From contig JAGKWW010000011.1 in the NCBI GenBank assembly GCA_021151665.1, positions 1 to 63,203 of the forward strand: DNA of 63,203 nucleotides, given 5' to 3'. Within the stretch, counting starts at the first letter, position 1, and every line of letters starts with the position of its first letter. Made by a program: the position numbers and the translations under genes. Origin of the DNA: Flavobacteriaceae bacterium (lineage in GTDB: Bacteria; Bacteroidota; Bacteroidia; Flavobacteriales; Flavobacteriaceae). This document shows positions 1 to 8,414 of this stretch, in pieces. The notes under the pieces are model-generated. The model was not told the DNA's origin and did not search any database. It saw only the letters and a list, made by a program, of their open reading frames with translations.

Positions 1-41
1 GGATTGAGTTGGTAAATTAGAGTATTAATTCAATACGACTA

Positions 42-476
42 ATGATGAAAAAGATTATTTATCTCAGCCTGGTTTTTTTAGCAACAATAATTGTTGGCTG
101 CAGTAGCGCAAAAAGTTCGATGCCACTTGATATGATTACGGCACACAAATGGAGGTTGGAGTCGATACATGGCCAGAGTGCCGATGCATCTCAATACGGC
201 AATGGACTGCCAACCGCTAGTTTCACGACTGATAATAAAGTTATGGGGACAGGTGGCTGTAACAGCTACAGCGGAAGTTTTAATATTAGTGACGAAGGCG
301 GAATTAATATCAGTGAGTTGATATCTACGAAAATGGCGTGTGAAAAAGGCAGTGATAAGGAAACCGATTTTTTGAATACGCTCAATAAGGCGAACCAAGC
401 AAAGATTGATCAAGATAAATTAACGCTGATGAACGGAGTGGAAGAAATATTAGTATTCCGTCCGCTACAAGAGTAA
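42..476 (+). CDS. META-domain lipoprotein (HslJ-like)
   Basis: A 144-residue envelope lipoprotein. The N-terminus is a lipoprotein signal (MMKKIIYL... ending IIVGC, with Cys20 as the lipidated residue). The rest matches the META/HslJ domain: an early W-x-L-x-x-I segment, then TGGCNSYSGSF (about residues 70-80) and the STKMACEKG segment. META proteins are small beta-rich envelope proteins, in some bacteria tied to heat or antibiotic tolerance; the exact role is unknown. ATG codons at 42 and 45 are both possible starts. The gene is monocistronic as far as the window shows and is followed by a hairpin. Confidence 0.85.
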   Translation: MMKKIIYLSLVFLATIIVGCSSAKSSMPLDMITAHKWRLESIHGQSADASQYGNGLPTASFTTDNKVMGTGGCNSYSGSFNISDEGGINISELISTKMACEKGSDKETDFLNTLNKANQAKIDQDKLTLMNGVEEILVFRPLQE

Positions 477-484
477 AGATTATC

Positions 485-523
485 AGGGAGTTTTTTACTC
501 CCTATAAATAAAATATTTTATTT
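485..523 (+). terminator. hairpin plus adjacent 18-bp AT palindrome
   Basis: A 7-bp stem AGGGAGT (485-491) / ACTCCCT (497-503) with a five-T loop lies 9 bases after the META gene stop. It lacks a strong T run but is followed at 506-523 by a perfect 18-bp AT palindrome (AAATAAAAT/ATTTTATTT). Probably a weak terminator. Confidence 0.5.
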
Positions 524-624
524 TACATAATATATATTATAAGTCAAAATATATGTAAATGCAGTGATAAGTTGGATATACGATTTTTGACGATAATTCG
601 TTAACTGATCAAACTATTTAACCA

Positions 625-1206
625 ATGAGCAAACCTATCGAAATTATGGATACCCAGCTTCTGTCAGATAATTGGGGAATATTGAATAAAGTTACTTTTA
701 ATTATAAGTTGCCGGACGGTTCTGTACAGTTGCAGCAACGGGAAATTTATAACCGTGGCAATGGCGCTGTAATTCTACTTTACAATAAGTCAAAAAATAC
801 CATCGTGCTTACCAAACAGTTTCGAATTCCTACCTGGTTCAATGGAAATCCTGATGGAATGATGATTGAAGCCTGTGCAGGACTTTTGGACGAGAAAGAT
901 CCGGCCGAGTGTATAAAACGCGAGACTCAAGAAGAAACCGGCTACATTGTAAACGATGTGAAAAAGATCATGGAAGTTTATATGTCACCGGCATCAGTCA
1001 CGGAAATTTTATATTTTTTTATCGGGGAATATTCTGAATCTGAGCGCGTGTCATCTGGTGGCGGACTCGACGAAGAGCAGGAAAATATTCAGGTTATGGA
1101 ATATAAATTTGCAGATGCTGTGCAGATGATTGCCGACGGGCAAATTAAAGATGCGAAAACGATAATGCTTATCCAATACGCTCAAATTAATAACCTGTTC
1201 AATTAA
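625..1206 (+). CDS. nudK: GDP-mannose hydrolase, NudK-type Nudix protein
   Basis: A 193-residue Nudix hydrolase, almost the length of E. coli NudK (191). The Nudix box lies at about residues 86-108 (AGLLDEKDPAEC then RETQEETGY) and has the one-residue-short spacing between the first Gly and the RE pair that NudK also has. The following YMSPASVTE and SGGGLDEEQ segments are also typical of the NudK subgroup. The known reaction is hydrolysis of GDP-mannose and related nucleotide sugars to GMP and sugar phosphate. The start ATG at 625 gives the expected N-terminus. Alternative: a broader ADP-sugar pyrophosphatase. Confidence 0.9.
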   Translation: MSKPIEIMDTQLLSDNWGILNKVTFNYKLPDGSVQLQQREIYNRGNGAVILLYNKSKNTIVLTKQFRIPTWFNGNPDGMMIEACAGLLDEKDPAECIKRETQEETGYIVNDVKKIMEVYMSPASVTEILYFFIGEYSESERVSSGGGLDEEQENIQVMEYKFADAVQMIADGQIKDAKTIMLIQYAQINNLFN

Positions 1207-1239
1207 ACGAATATTTTCTTATATTAGCAGAAAATAAGT

Positions 1240-2451
1240 ATGAAACGCTCCGGTTCGGCTGATCTTCCCTTACATGGCGGACATGTACCACCTTGGTTAT
1301 CCGAACGAATGGCAAAGCTCGGGCTGGCAATTGTTGAAACCCTTGTTATAGAATTTGGGGCTGCTTCGGTTATAAGCAGGCTGTCGGACCCGTTTTGGTT
1401 CCAAAGTTTCGGTGCCGTTATGGGCATGGACTGGCACTCTTCAGGAATTACTACCTCGGTGCTCGGGGCTCTCAAACGTGCCGTAAATCCGCACTCTAAA
1501 GAATTGGGGTTATACTTCTGCGGTGGCAAAGGAAAATCTTCTACAAAAACGCCTGATGAACTTCTCGCGGTCGGTTACCGCACCGGCCTCGATGGTGGGC
1601 AACTTGCCGGGCTCAGCAGGCTTACTGCCAAGGTTGACAATACCGCAATACAGGATGGCTTTCAGCTGTACCAGCATAATTTTATCGTAACAGATACCGG
1701 GCAATGGTGCGTGATACAGCAAGGCCTTAACAATAACACATCGACTGCGCGGCGTTATCATTGGCACAGCGAAGGGCTTACGTCTTTTGTGAACGAGCCA
1801 CATACTTTCATATACGGGCAGAATCAGGGAGAGATCCTGAACCTGACGGCGGCAGGTGCAGCATCTACTCGCGCAAACGTTCTTCAGATAGCGAATGAAA
1901 ATCCCGAACATATGCTAAAGGAGCTGAGGCACCTTTCCCTTCCCGCCCATCACGATGTACGCCTGGAAGATGTAAATATGAAACGCCTTGGTACGATGCT
2001 TTGGGTGGCACACGAAAACAAGCCTGAGGATTTCGAACAGTTGCTTATGCTAAAAGGCATGGGGCCGAGGTCATTGCAATCGCTCGCTCTGGTTAGCGAA
2101 GTTATCTATGGGAACCCATCGCGATTTAGTGACCCCGCAAGGTTTTCATTCGCCCATGGCGGAAAGGACGGTCACCCCTTTCCTGTTCCCGTTAAAATTT
2201 TTGATGAAACAATAGCAACGCTGCAAACGGCAATACAACGCGCCAGGGTTGGCAATAGCGATAAAGCGGATGCGATACGTAAGTTGGGAGAAATAGCGCG
2301 CAACGCCGAAAAAGATTTTACGCCTAATGATAATTTAGATGTACTGATAGCAAAAGAACGTGCGGAATCTTACAAGTATGGCGGACGTACCGTGTTTGGC
2401 CCGGCAAAGCCTCCTAAAAATGTTGATAGCGGCCAGTTAAAGCTTTTTTAG
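1240..2451 (+). CDS. DUF763 family protein
   Basis: A 403-residue protein of the DUF763 family, shared by archaea and scattered bacteria, with no established function. Family hallmarks are the opening MKRSGSADLPLHGGHVPPWL and the GGKGKSS segment near residue 95. Residues about 265-290 include KGMGPRSLQSLAL, a helix-hairpin-helix-like stretch that suggests nucleic-acid binding (inference). The next gene on the opposite strand is a helicase whose 3' end overlaps this one by 15 bases; that is packing, not shared transcription. Confidence 0.88.
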   Translation: MKRSGSADLPLHGGHVPPWLSERMAKLGLAIVETLVIEFGAASVISRLSDPFWFQSFGAVMGMDWHSSGITTSVLGALKRAVNPHSKELGLYFCGGKGKSSTKTPDELLAVGYRTGLDGGQLAGLSRLTAKVDNTAIQDGFQLYQHNFIVTDTGQWCVIQQGLNNNTSTARRYHWHSEGLTSFVNEPHTFIYGQNQGEILNLTAAGAASTRANVLQIANENPEHMLKELRHLSLPAHHDVRLEDVNMKRLGTMLWVAHENKPEDFEQLLMLKGMGPRSLQSLALVSEVIYGNPSRFSDPARFSFAHGGKDGHPFPVPVKIFDETIATLQTAIQRARVGNSDKADAIRKLGEIARNAEKDFTPNDNLDVLIAKERAESYKYGGRTVFGPAKPPKNVDSGQLKLF

Positions 2452-3987
2452 TTCCAGCGGTTCATCTTCTTCGGCCTGATATTTATTGAATATACGACCA
2501 ATCAGAACGCTAAGCCTGTTCTTATAGTCTTCTATCAGCCAGTCGCGGTAATTCTTCGTGGTTTTAGAAAGGAATTTTGCATACTGTTTTACGCGGAACT
2601 CAATATCAGGATCCAGTTCTTTGGCAAGTTTCCGTGCTTCGGCAACGGTATCGCTGTTATCAATGCACATAAACGCATGTTGCCGTATCGAACGCTCAAT
2701 AACCGTTTTAGGTTTACGCTTCTCTTCGGTAGCCATAGCAAACTCCTCCTCTACGTCAAAGGCTACTTCGGCGGTATTCTCGAATTTAGCGCGCAATTCT
2801 TCCGGCATCACATAAATATGATGGCTTTCAATCTCGCTATCGGTACGAATACTGTCCAGGAAATTTTCAGGATGTTTAAAGATATGGTGCCAGTCTATGG
2901 GGTCGCTCCACAAACCAAAACGCTGGGCGTTGTTACCAAGATCTATAACCGTAAATTCGTCTTTACCGGGCAGTTTCCGGGATCCGCGGCCAATCATCTG
3001 GAAATACAGCGTAAGCGAACGTGTAGCCCTGTTCAGGATGATGGCTTCCACTGTAGGTTCGTCAAAACCTGTGGTGAGAATGGATACCGACGTTAATATG
3101 GCGTCAGGCGTTTTCTTAAACCAGCTCAGGATTTTTTTCCGCTCCATTTCAGGTGTTTTATTATCCAGGTGTTTTATCGGGAGCCCCGCCGCGCGGAATG
3201 TTTCATAAACATATAGCGATGTATAAATACCGTTATTGAATATAAGCGTCTTTTTTCCTTTGGCACGCGAAAGATAGGATTGCAAAAGCAGGTCCTGCAT
3301 GGCAGAACGTGAATACAACTCATCTGACGAACTTACCGTATAATCACCATTGATTCCCAGTTTTAGCGAAGTTAGCTCAACATCATAACCGTACATTACC
3401 GCCCGTGCAAGGAATCCTTTATCGATAAGCGACTGTATCGGTTCGCCAACGATAAGATCTTCGTAGGTTTCATACATCGGCAAATCAATGTTAGAACTGA
3501 GCGGTGTTGCTGTAACGCCCAGGAACAACGAGTTTTTAAAAAAAGAAAATAGCTTGCGGAACGAATTATAATGTGCCTCATCGACTATCACAAGGCCGAT
3601 ATAGTCCATATTGAACTTCTTATCTTTCAACCTGTTGTTGAGCGTCTCAACCATTGCTACATAGCAATCATACTCTTTGTGATCATTTAGTTCCTTTATA
3701 TTGCTGTCGATAACTTTATTACGTACGCCAAAACTTTGCAGCATCTGCGACGTTTGCTTGCTAAGTTCGATACGGTGGGTAAGGACAAGGACTTTACGAT
3801 TATATTTTTCGATAAACCTACGCGCAATTTCAGAGAAAATCACAGTTTTACCCCCACCTGTTGGCAGCTGGTACAGCAGGTGGAAGTTTTGGGGCTTGCC
3901 CTCAAACTTCTCGAAAATGGTATCGATATCGTTTTGCTGGTATTGGTAGAGTTCTTTCCTGTCCTCTGCCTCGTCTGTCGGTTTCAT
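2437..3987 (-). CDS. DEAD/DEAH-box superfamily II helicase
   Basis: A 516-residue SF2 helicase. Visible motifs are Walker A PTGGGKT (42-48), DEAH (136-139), TATP (159-162), GFDEP (307-311) and motif VI QMIGRGSR (330-337). The architecture (helicase core then about 150 C-terminal residues with no obvious domain) resembles the SSL2/RAD25-like or type III Res-like DEAD box proteins of Bacteroidota. ATP-driven DNA or RNA unwinding is expected; the substrate is unknown. No methyltransferase or nuclease lies nearby, so a restriction role is not supported. Its 3' end overlaps the DUF763 gene. Confidence 0.9.
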   Translation of the reverse strand: MKPTDEAEDRKELYQYQQNDIDTIFEKFEGKPQNFHLLYQLPTGGGKTVIFSEIARRFIEKYNRKVLVLTHRIELSKQTSQMLQSFGVRNKVIDSNIKELNDHKEYDCYVAMVETLNNRLKDKKFNMDYIGLVIVDEAHYNSFRKLFSFFKNSLFLGVTATPLSSNIDLPMYETYEDLIVGEPIQSLIDKGFLARAVMYGYDVELTSLKLGINGDYTVSSSDELYSRSAMQDLLLQSYLSRAKGKKTLIFNNGIYTSLYVYETFRAAGLPIKHLDNKTPEMERKKILSWFKKTPDAILTSVSILTTGFDEPTVEAIILNRATRSLTLYFQMIGRGSRKLPGKDEFTVIDLGNNAQRFGLWSDPIDWHHIFKHPENFLDSIRTDSEIESHHIYVMPEELRAKFENTAEVAFDVEEEFAMATEEKRKPKTVIERSIRQHAFMCIDNSDTVAEARKLAKELDPDIEFRVKQYAKFLSKTTKNYRDWLIEDYKNRLSVLIGRIFNKYQAEEDEPLELKKL

Positions 3988-4118
3988 AGGGTCTGATAAT
4001 CTCCAAAAATATAGATTTCCCTTACATCAGTTTGTTTACGAAATCATAATTGTTTGAGGTGGCGCGAAATTAGGTTTTTATTGGCTTTCTGCAAAAATAG
4101 TAACCACTTAAAAATGAA

Positions 4119-4126
4119 TAATTTTG
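4119..4126 (+). promoter_or_regulatory. TAnnTTTG -7 promoter element
   Basis: TAATTTTG matches the Bacteroidota -7 consensus TAnnTTTG 19 bases upstream of the endonuclease V start codon. No clear -33 TTG at the right distance. Confidence 0.5.
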
Positions 4127-4144
4127 AGCCATTGAAATACCGAT

Positions 4145-4852
4145 ATGCAAATTCCCGATTATAATAATATTTCCATTCCGGAAGCAACTGCGCTTCAGAA
4201 TGAGTTGCGCCCCCATATTTCGTTAAAAAGTGAGCTGTCTGAAATTACTACCATTGCCGGGGCGGATATTTCACATAACAAAAATGAAGATGTCGTTTAT
4301 GCAGGCATTGTGTTATTGAACTTTCCGCAACTGGAGGTCCTCTCCTATTCGCTGGTAAAGGCCCGGACGAAATTTCCATACATTCCCGGCTACCTCGGTT
4401 TTCGGGAAGTTCCGGCGCTTCTTGAGGCATGGCAAATGTTACCAGAAAAGCCGGATGTGCTGATACTCGACGGGCAGGGAATCACTCACCCACGAAAGAC
4501 AGGTATCGCCGCGCACTTCGGAGTGCTTTCCGGACAGGCATCAATCGGCTGTGCTAAGAATATGCTTTTCGGAAATTATGAACCTCCCCTCCCCGAACGC
4601 CTCAGAAGCAGCCCGATTATCAGCAATGGTGAAATTATTGGATACGCGTTGCGTACTAAAGACAATGTGTCACCAGTTTTTATATCCCCAGGCCATAAAA
4701 TCAGCGTTGCCGATAGCCTTCAAATTATGAAACAGTGCGTTTTAAGCCACCGTATTCCGGAACCTACGAGGCTGGCTCATGATACCGTAAACCGTTTTCG
4801 TACCGGTATGTTGCAGGAAGGTTTCTATAGGTTAGACATCCCGTCGGTTTAA
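4145..4852 (+). CDS. nfi: deoxyribonuclease V (endonuclease V)
   Basis: A 235-residue endonuclease V, which nicks DNA at the second phosphodiester bond 3' of deoxyinosine to start repair of deaminated adenine. The acidic catalytic residues known from Thermotoga (D43, E89, D110) align with D41 (GADIS), E88 (YLGFREVP) and D109 (LDGQGITHPR). The PYIPG wedge motif with Y79 is present and SIGCAKN is also typical. Length fits the family. It converges on the DUF6155 gene with a 4-base gap. A hypoxanthine-DNA glycosylase at 29272-29763 acts on the same lesion. Confidence 0.96.
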   Translation: MQIPDYNNISIPEATALQNELRPHISLKSELSEITTIAGADISHNKNEDVVYAGIVLLNFPQLEVLSYSLVKARTKFPYIPGYLGFREVPALLEAWQMLPEKPDVLILDGQGITHPRKTGIAAHFGVLSGQASIGCAKNMLFGNYEPPLPERLRSSPIISNGEIIGYALRTKDNVSPVFISPGHKISVADSLQIMKQCVLSHRIPEPTRLAHDTVNRFRTGMLQEGFYRLDIPSV

Positions 4853-4856
4853 CCGG

Positions 4857-5369
4857 CTAGCCTATCTTGTCAAAAAGGAACTCGAATTCTTCCCGGTTCT
4901 CCCAGCGCTGCCGCAATGCCTCATCGCGAATAGCCGACAGCCTTTCCCGATAGTTTGACACAATGCCGTTGACAATGACATAATCAATGGCCTGTTTATA
5001 AGAATTGAGGATGCTTTTATAGAAAGAATTGTATCGCATCTCGCGTTTCGCAGAGTATTTCTGTGCTGTTTCTATTGTAAATAACATTATCTCAGCAATT
5101 ACAAATGGGTCGACACCCAATGTCAGGTAATGCTTGATGAATTTTTGCGCTACCGATCGCCTGAGCTTAGGTCTTTTACCCCGTAGCGGGAAATATTCGT
5201 TCAGTATTTTCGCCTTTGCTTCCTGCTCCAGCTTGTCTTCGCGCGGATTGAATACAAAGTTATAATAGGCTTTTACCTCTGCAAATTTTTCGTAAAGCGC
5301 AAGCATCTGCTCTTCAAGCTCTTCCTTTGGCAGGGATGCGAGATATTTTTTCAGGTCACGTTTGCTCAT
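4857..5369 (-). CDS. DUF6155 family protein
   Basis: A 170-residue cytosolic protein rich in Lys, Glu and Tyr, with the Flavobacteria DUF6155 pattern: MSKRDLKKYLASLPKEELEE at the start, then FNPREDKLEQEAKAKI and LRRSVAQKFIKHYLTLGVDPF. Function unknown. I chose the ATG at 5369; a longer in-frame reading from 5405 adds 12 hydrophobic residues unlike the family. It converges with nfi. Confidence 0.8.
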   Translation of the reverse strand: MSKRDLKKYLASLPKEELEEQMLALYEKFAEVKAYYNFVFNPREDKLEQEAKAKILNEYFPLRGKRPKLRRSVAQKFIKHYLTLGVDPFVIAEIMLFTIETAQKYSAKREMRYNSFYKSILNSYKQAIDYVIVNGIVSNYRERLSAIRDEALRQRWENREEFEFLFDKIG

Positions 5370-5493
5370 AATGATCAAAGTTACAGTATAAACGGCAGCA
5401 TGCAATAATTTTAAAAAAACATCGCACCAAATTGTTTAAAATACTATTTTTGCATGCCTTAAAATGAGTCTCAAAAACTAAATAATTGACCAC

Positions 5494-5862
5494 GTGGAAA
5501 ATCCGAGCGCACAAAAACTGATCAAGAAGATACAGGTGGACCTGTTTAAGAATGGCTTTAACGCCGAAACCCTTATTGCCGACCTGAAAAAGCTTCGTGA
5601 GTATTCGCTGGAAGAGCAAAATCCCACACTAACCAAGTGCCTGCGCCTTACTTATGAGCATCTTGAAGCCAATGGCGCGTTTCTTATTCCTATTCCCGAT
5701 GATGAGCCTGTTGAGGGTGAAGAGATGGTAGCAGGCGAAGAACCGGCTACAGAAAACAACCTAGAGAGCCTGGAATATCTGCTTTCTTTGTTTAGTGATC
5801 TTCATAACAAGAACAATATCCTTGATATTAAGGAGTACAATAAAGCTATGCTTGAGTTCTAA
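5494..5862 (+). CDS. conserved hypothetical acidic protein
   Basis: A 122-residue protein with no signal peptide or membrane segment. The N-terminal 60 residues look helical (KLIKKIQVDLFKNGFNAETL). A low-complexity acidic linker (residues about 66-88, rich in Glu) leads to a short helical C-terminus. It resembles small Flavobacteriaceae hypotheticals; I do not recognise a function. A TATTTTTG promoter-like element lies at 5445-5452 and a strong terminator follows. Confidence 0.7.
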   Translation: MENPSAQKLIKKIQVDLFKNGFNAETLIADLKKLREYSLEEQNPTLTKCLRLTYEHLEANGAFLIPIPDDEPVEGEEMVAGEEPATENNLESLEYLLSLFSDLHNKNNILDIKEYNKAMLEF

Positions 5863-5887
5863 TAAATTTTCTATAGTTATATAATGG

Positions 5888-5919
5888 AAAGCTGCCTGTT
5901 GCCACGGGCAGCTTTTTTA
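5888..5919 (+). terminator. rho-independent terminator
   Basis: Stem AAAGCTGCC (5888-5896) / GGCAGCTTT (5907-5915) with a 10-base loop, followed by a T run. Confidence 0.88.
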
Positions 5920-5945
5920 TTTGGGCAATTAACATCGTAAACTTT

Positions 5946-5974
5946 TTGCGTTAAGGGCTGTGTTATTACCTTTG
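5946..5974 (+). promoter_or_regulatory. Bacteroidota promoter (-33 TTG, -7 TAnnTTTG)
   Basis: TTG at 5946-5948 and TACCTTTG at 5967-5974 are 18 bases apart, which fits the sigma-ABfr-type promoter of this phylum. The DUF3817 start codon lies 13 bases downstream of the -7 box, so the leader is short. Confidence 0.72.
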
Positions 5975-5987
5975 CAAAAATTTTATT

Positions 5988-6272
5988 ATGACACGTTTTT
6001 TCAAGATTGTTGCAACCCTGGAAGGATTATCACTACTTTTTCTGTTTTTTGTCGCTATGCCGCTAAAGCATTTTGCAGGTAATAAAGAGATCGTTTTTTA
6101 TACCGGGCTCACTCACGGCCTGTTGTTTATTGCTTATATTATAATGGCAGTAATGCTGAAGATTGAGCAGGATTGGGACTGGAAAAAGTTCGGTCTTGTT
6201 TGTATTGCATCGGTTGTACCGTTTGGCACTTTTTATATCGAACGAAAATACTTTAAAGGTCAGGCGGCTTAA
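5988..6272 (+). CDS. DUF3817 integral membrane protein
   Basis: A 94-residue protein with three hydrophobic segments (about residues 7-25, 38-60 and 68-84) and the DUF3817 pattern LEGLSLLFLFFVAMPLKH and TGLTHGLLFIAY. The molecular role of the family is unknown. Its stop codon overlaps the start of the next gene by one base (TAATG), so the two are translationally coupled. The pairing with a mechanosensitive channel suggests a membrane or osmotic role (inference). Confidence 0.85.
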   Translation: MTRFFKIVATLEGLSLLFLFFVAMPLKHFAGNKEIVFYTGLTHGLLFIAYIIMAVMLKIEQDWDWKKFGLVCIASVVPFGTFYIERKYFKGQAA

Positions 6273-7519
6273 TGAAAGACCTCACAGACAAAGGATATCA
6301 ACTACTGCGCGAATGGCATTTTAGCCACGATGCGGCGCTGTATACGAATCTCTTTTTGGGGCTAGGCTTTATCTGCATTAGTGCGATATTACTGGACATC
6401 TTTTCAAAAAAGCTGTTGGTGCTGTTAATGGGTATCGTTGCGAAGCGAACCAAAACATCATTCGACGATTTCCTGGTGGAGAATAAAACGTCTGCCTATG
6501 TGGCGCATCTCGTTCCGCTATACTTTATTGCCAACGCCGCTCCGGTGGCGCTCAGGAACTTTACCTATTGGGAATTTATTTTCAATAAAGGGCTTACCAC
6601 CTGCGCAATCCTTCTTACACTCTGGATAATACGGAGTGTTTTCAACTCGTTGCGTGATTACCTGAAACAGCTTCCCGGCTACAATGATAAGCCGATAGAC
6701 AGCTACATCCAGGTCATTATGATCGTGCTATGGATATTTGGAATAACCGCTATTATCCTGATCATCTTTGACGTATCGTCTACTGCCCTGCTCAGCACTT
6801 TTGGCGCGATCTCGGCTATCATCCTCCTGATTTTCCGTGATACGATACTGGGATTCGTAGCAAGCATTCAGGTTAGTGTAAACGATCTCGTGCGCATTGG
6901 CGACTGGATAACCATTGATAAATACGGAGCCGATGGATATGTGATCGAGATCAATCTTGCAACGGTAAAAGTCCGCAATTTCGATAATACGATCTCTACT
7001 GTACCCACTTACAGCCTTATTTCTGACTCCTTCCGGAACTGGCGGGGCATGCTGGACTCAGAAGGGCGGCGCATAAAAAGAAGCCTCCTTATTAAAGCAG
7101 GCAGTGTGCGGTTTGTCCATTCTGAGGAATTGGAAAGCCTTAAGGAAATACAATTGCTGTCATCATACATCGATCAGCGACAGGAAAAGATCGACAGGTT
7201 CAATACGAGAAATAATATTGATAAGTCACTCCCCATCAACGGGCGCAACCTCACCAATCTCGGCCTATTCAGGAAATACATTAACGAATATCTGCAACAT
7301 CATCCAGGCGTAAACAAGGATATGACGATAATGTGCCGGCACCTCCAGCCCACTGAAAAAGGTATCCCGATAGAGATATACGTTTTTACCAAAGACAAGC
7401 GCTGGATTAATCATGAATATATCATGGCCGATATATTCGATCATATCATTGCGGCGGTACCCTATTTCGACCTTGAGGTTTTCGAACTGCCCTCCGGCAG
7501 CGCATTTGTAGAACCTTAG
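6272..7519 (+). CDS. ybdG: YbdG-type mechanosensitive ion channel (MscS family)
   Basis: A 415-residue inner-membrane channel of the same length as E. coli YbdG, a miniconductance channel released on hypo-osmotic shock. About five membrane segments lie between residues 26 and 205, and the pore-lining helix STALLSTFGAISAIILL is near 169-186. The MscS beta domain follows (VNDLVRIGDWITIDKYGADG, then TVPTYSLISDSFRNWRGM), closely matching YbdG. A C-terminal cytosolic domain ends at 415. Cotranscribed with the DUF3817 gene. Its last 4 bases overlap the converging thioesterase gene. Confidence 0.9.
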   Translation: MKDLTDKGYQLLREWHFSHDAALYTNLFLGLGFICISAILLDIFSKKLLVLLMGIVAKRTKTSFDDFLVENKTSAYVAHLVPLYFIANAAPVALRNFTYWEFIFNKGLTTCAILLTLWIIRSVFNSLRDYLKQLPGYNDKPIDSYIQVIMIVLWIFGITAIILIIFDVSSTALLSTFGAISAIILLIFRDTILGFVASIQVSVNDLVRIGDWITIDKYGADGYVIEINLATVKVRNFDNTISTVPTYSLISDSFRNWRGMLDSEGRRIKRSLLIKAGSVRFVHSEELESLKEIQLLSSYIDQRQEKIDRFNTRNNIDKSLPINGRNLTNLGLFRKYINEYLQHHPGVNKDMTIMCRHLQPTEKGIPIEIYVFTKDKRWINHEYIMADIFDHIIAAVPYFDLEVFELPSGSAFVEP

Positions 7520-7908
7520 GGCTTTACAATCCGGTCTTTTACGTATTCTATATGTGTTTTGCCGTGGGCTGAAGGACGGCCGAAACTGTCGAGATTTACC
7601 ATGGTAATATTATCTACGGTAATGATCTTTTCCTGAGTCATCTTATTTCGCGCTTCAGCTTTTAGCACCAGAGAGGTCTTGCCGAACTTCACCACATCGA
7701 TACCGATCTCGATTATATCGCCTTGTTTGGCAGAACTCATAAAATTGATCTCAGACATGTGCTTGGTTACAACACGTTGGTTCTCAAGCTGAATTATCGA
7801 ATAAAGCGCCGCCTCCTCATCTATCCAGGCGAGCAGCTTTCCACCGAACAGTGTGCTGTTCGGGTTAAGGTCCTCGGGCTTTACCCACTTGCGGGTATGA
7901 AATCTCAT
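7516..7908 (-). CDS. acyl-CoA thioesterase (hotdog fold)
   Basis: A 130-residue single-hotdog protein of the YciA/BACH type: LFGGKLLAWIDEEAAL carries the conserved N/D-containing helix of the fold, with the substrate-entry strand segment FMSSAKQGDIIEIG. Such enzymes cleave acyl-CoA to free acid and CoA in the cytosol. The start ATG overlaps the stop of the upstream Nudix gene by 4 bases, so the two are one transcript. Confidence 0.85.
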   Translation of the reverse strand: MRFHTRKWVKPEDLNPNSTLFGGKLLAWIDEEAALYSIIQLENQRVVTKHMSEINFMSSAKQGDIIEIGIDVVKFGKTSLVLKAEARNKMTQEKIITVDNITMVNLDSFGRPSAHGKTHIEYVKDRIVKP

Positions 7909-8324
7909 AGTCTTGTTTTTTGTAATGCTAAATTTACAATATCGTCGTGGTCAAAAGCCATTTCGGGTAAGTTTTTAACCGAAAACCATTTTGCTTCATC
8001 TGCGTCATCGGCAGCAATTGCTTCCGCATTTGCGTCTACAAACGCAATGTAAGCTACAGAAACGGTGTGATGCCGGGGGTCGCGGTGGGGTTTGCCAAAA
8101 GCGCCAAGCTGCTCAAGGGCAGTTACCCTAAGCCCCGTTTCTTCCTGCAGTTCCCGTGCGGCCGCATCGCGCAGGTCTTCGTGTTCTTCTACAAAACCTC
8201 CGGGCAGTGCCCATTTGCCCTTAAAAGGCTCATTCTTTCTCTTTATAAAAAGAAGCTCGTAGCTGTCTGCAGCAGGCCGGAGTACTACCGCATCTACGGT
8301 TACATATATTTGAGATCGTTTCAT
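7905..8324 (-). CDS. Nudix hydrolase
   Basis: A 139-residue Nudix protein with a complete box at residues 43-65: G43, E49, RE at 57-58, EE at 61-62 and G64 (GFVEEHEDLRDAAARELQEE). The N-terminal TVDAVVLRP and the RKNEPFKGKWALPGG segment resemble the ADP-ribose pyrophosphatase/NrtR-related group, but there is no C-terminal winged helix, so it is an enzyme only. Substrate not determined by sequence. First gene of the two-gene operon with the thioesterase. Confidence 0.88.
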   Translation of the reverse strand: MKRSQIYVTVDAVVLRPAADSYELLFIKRKNEPFKGKWALPGGFVEEHEDLRDAAARELQEETGLRVTALEQLGAFGKPHRDPRHHTVSVAYIAFVDANAEAIAADDADEAKWFSVKNLPEMAFDHDDIVNLALQKTRL

Positions 8325-8359
8325 ATCTTACAGTTTGTAATTCAAATTTAACGAAAAGA

Positions 8360-8389
8360 AAAGCCCCGCTGTGAATTTAGCGGGGCTTT
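8360..8389 (-). terminator. terminator of ychF (symmetric hairpin)
   Basis: An 11-bp stem AAAGCCCCGCT (8360-8370) / AGCGGGGCTTT (8379-8389) with an 8-base loop. It lies just downstream of ychF and upstream of the Nudix promoter region; in the minus direction it is followed by a T-rich stretch. Confidence 0.88.
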
Positions 8390-8414
8390 ATATTTATAGG
8401 CATATAACAGAAAG

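Noticed and set aside
2437..3987. The DEAH helicase as part of a defence or restriction system
   Set aside because: No methyltransferase, nuclease or specificity gene is adjacent; the neighbours are DUF763 and endonuclease V, and the frame is only a helicase core with an unassigned C-terminus.
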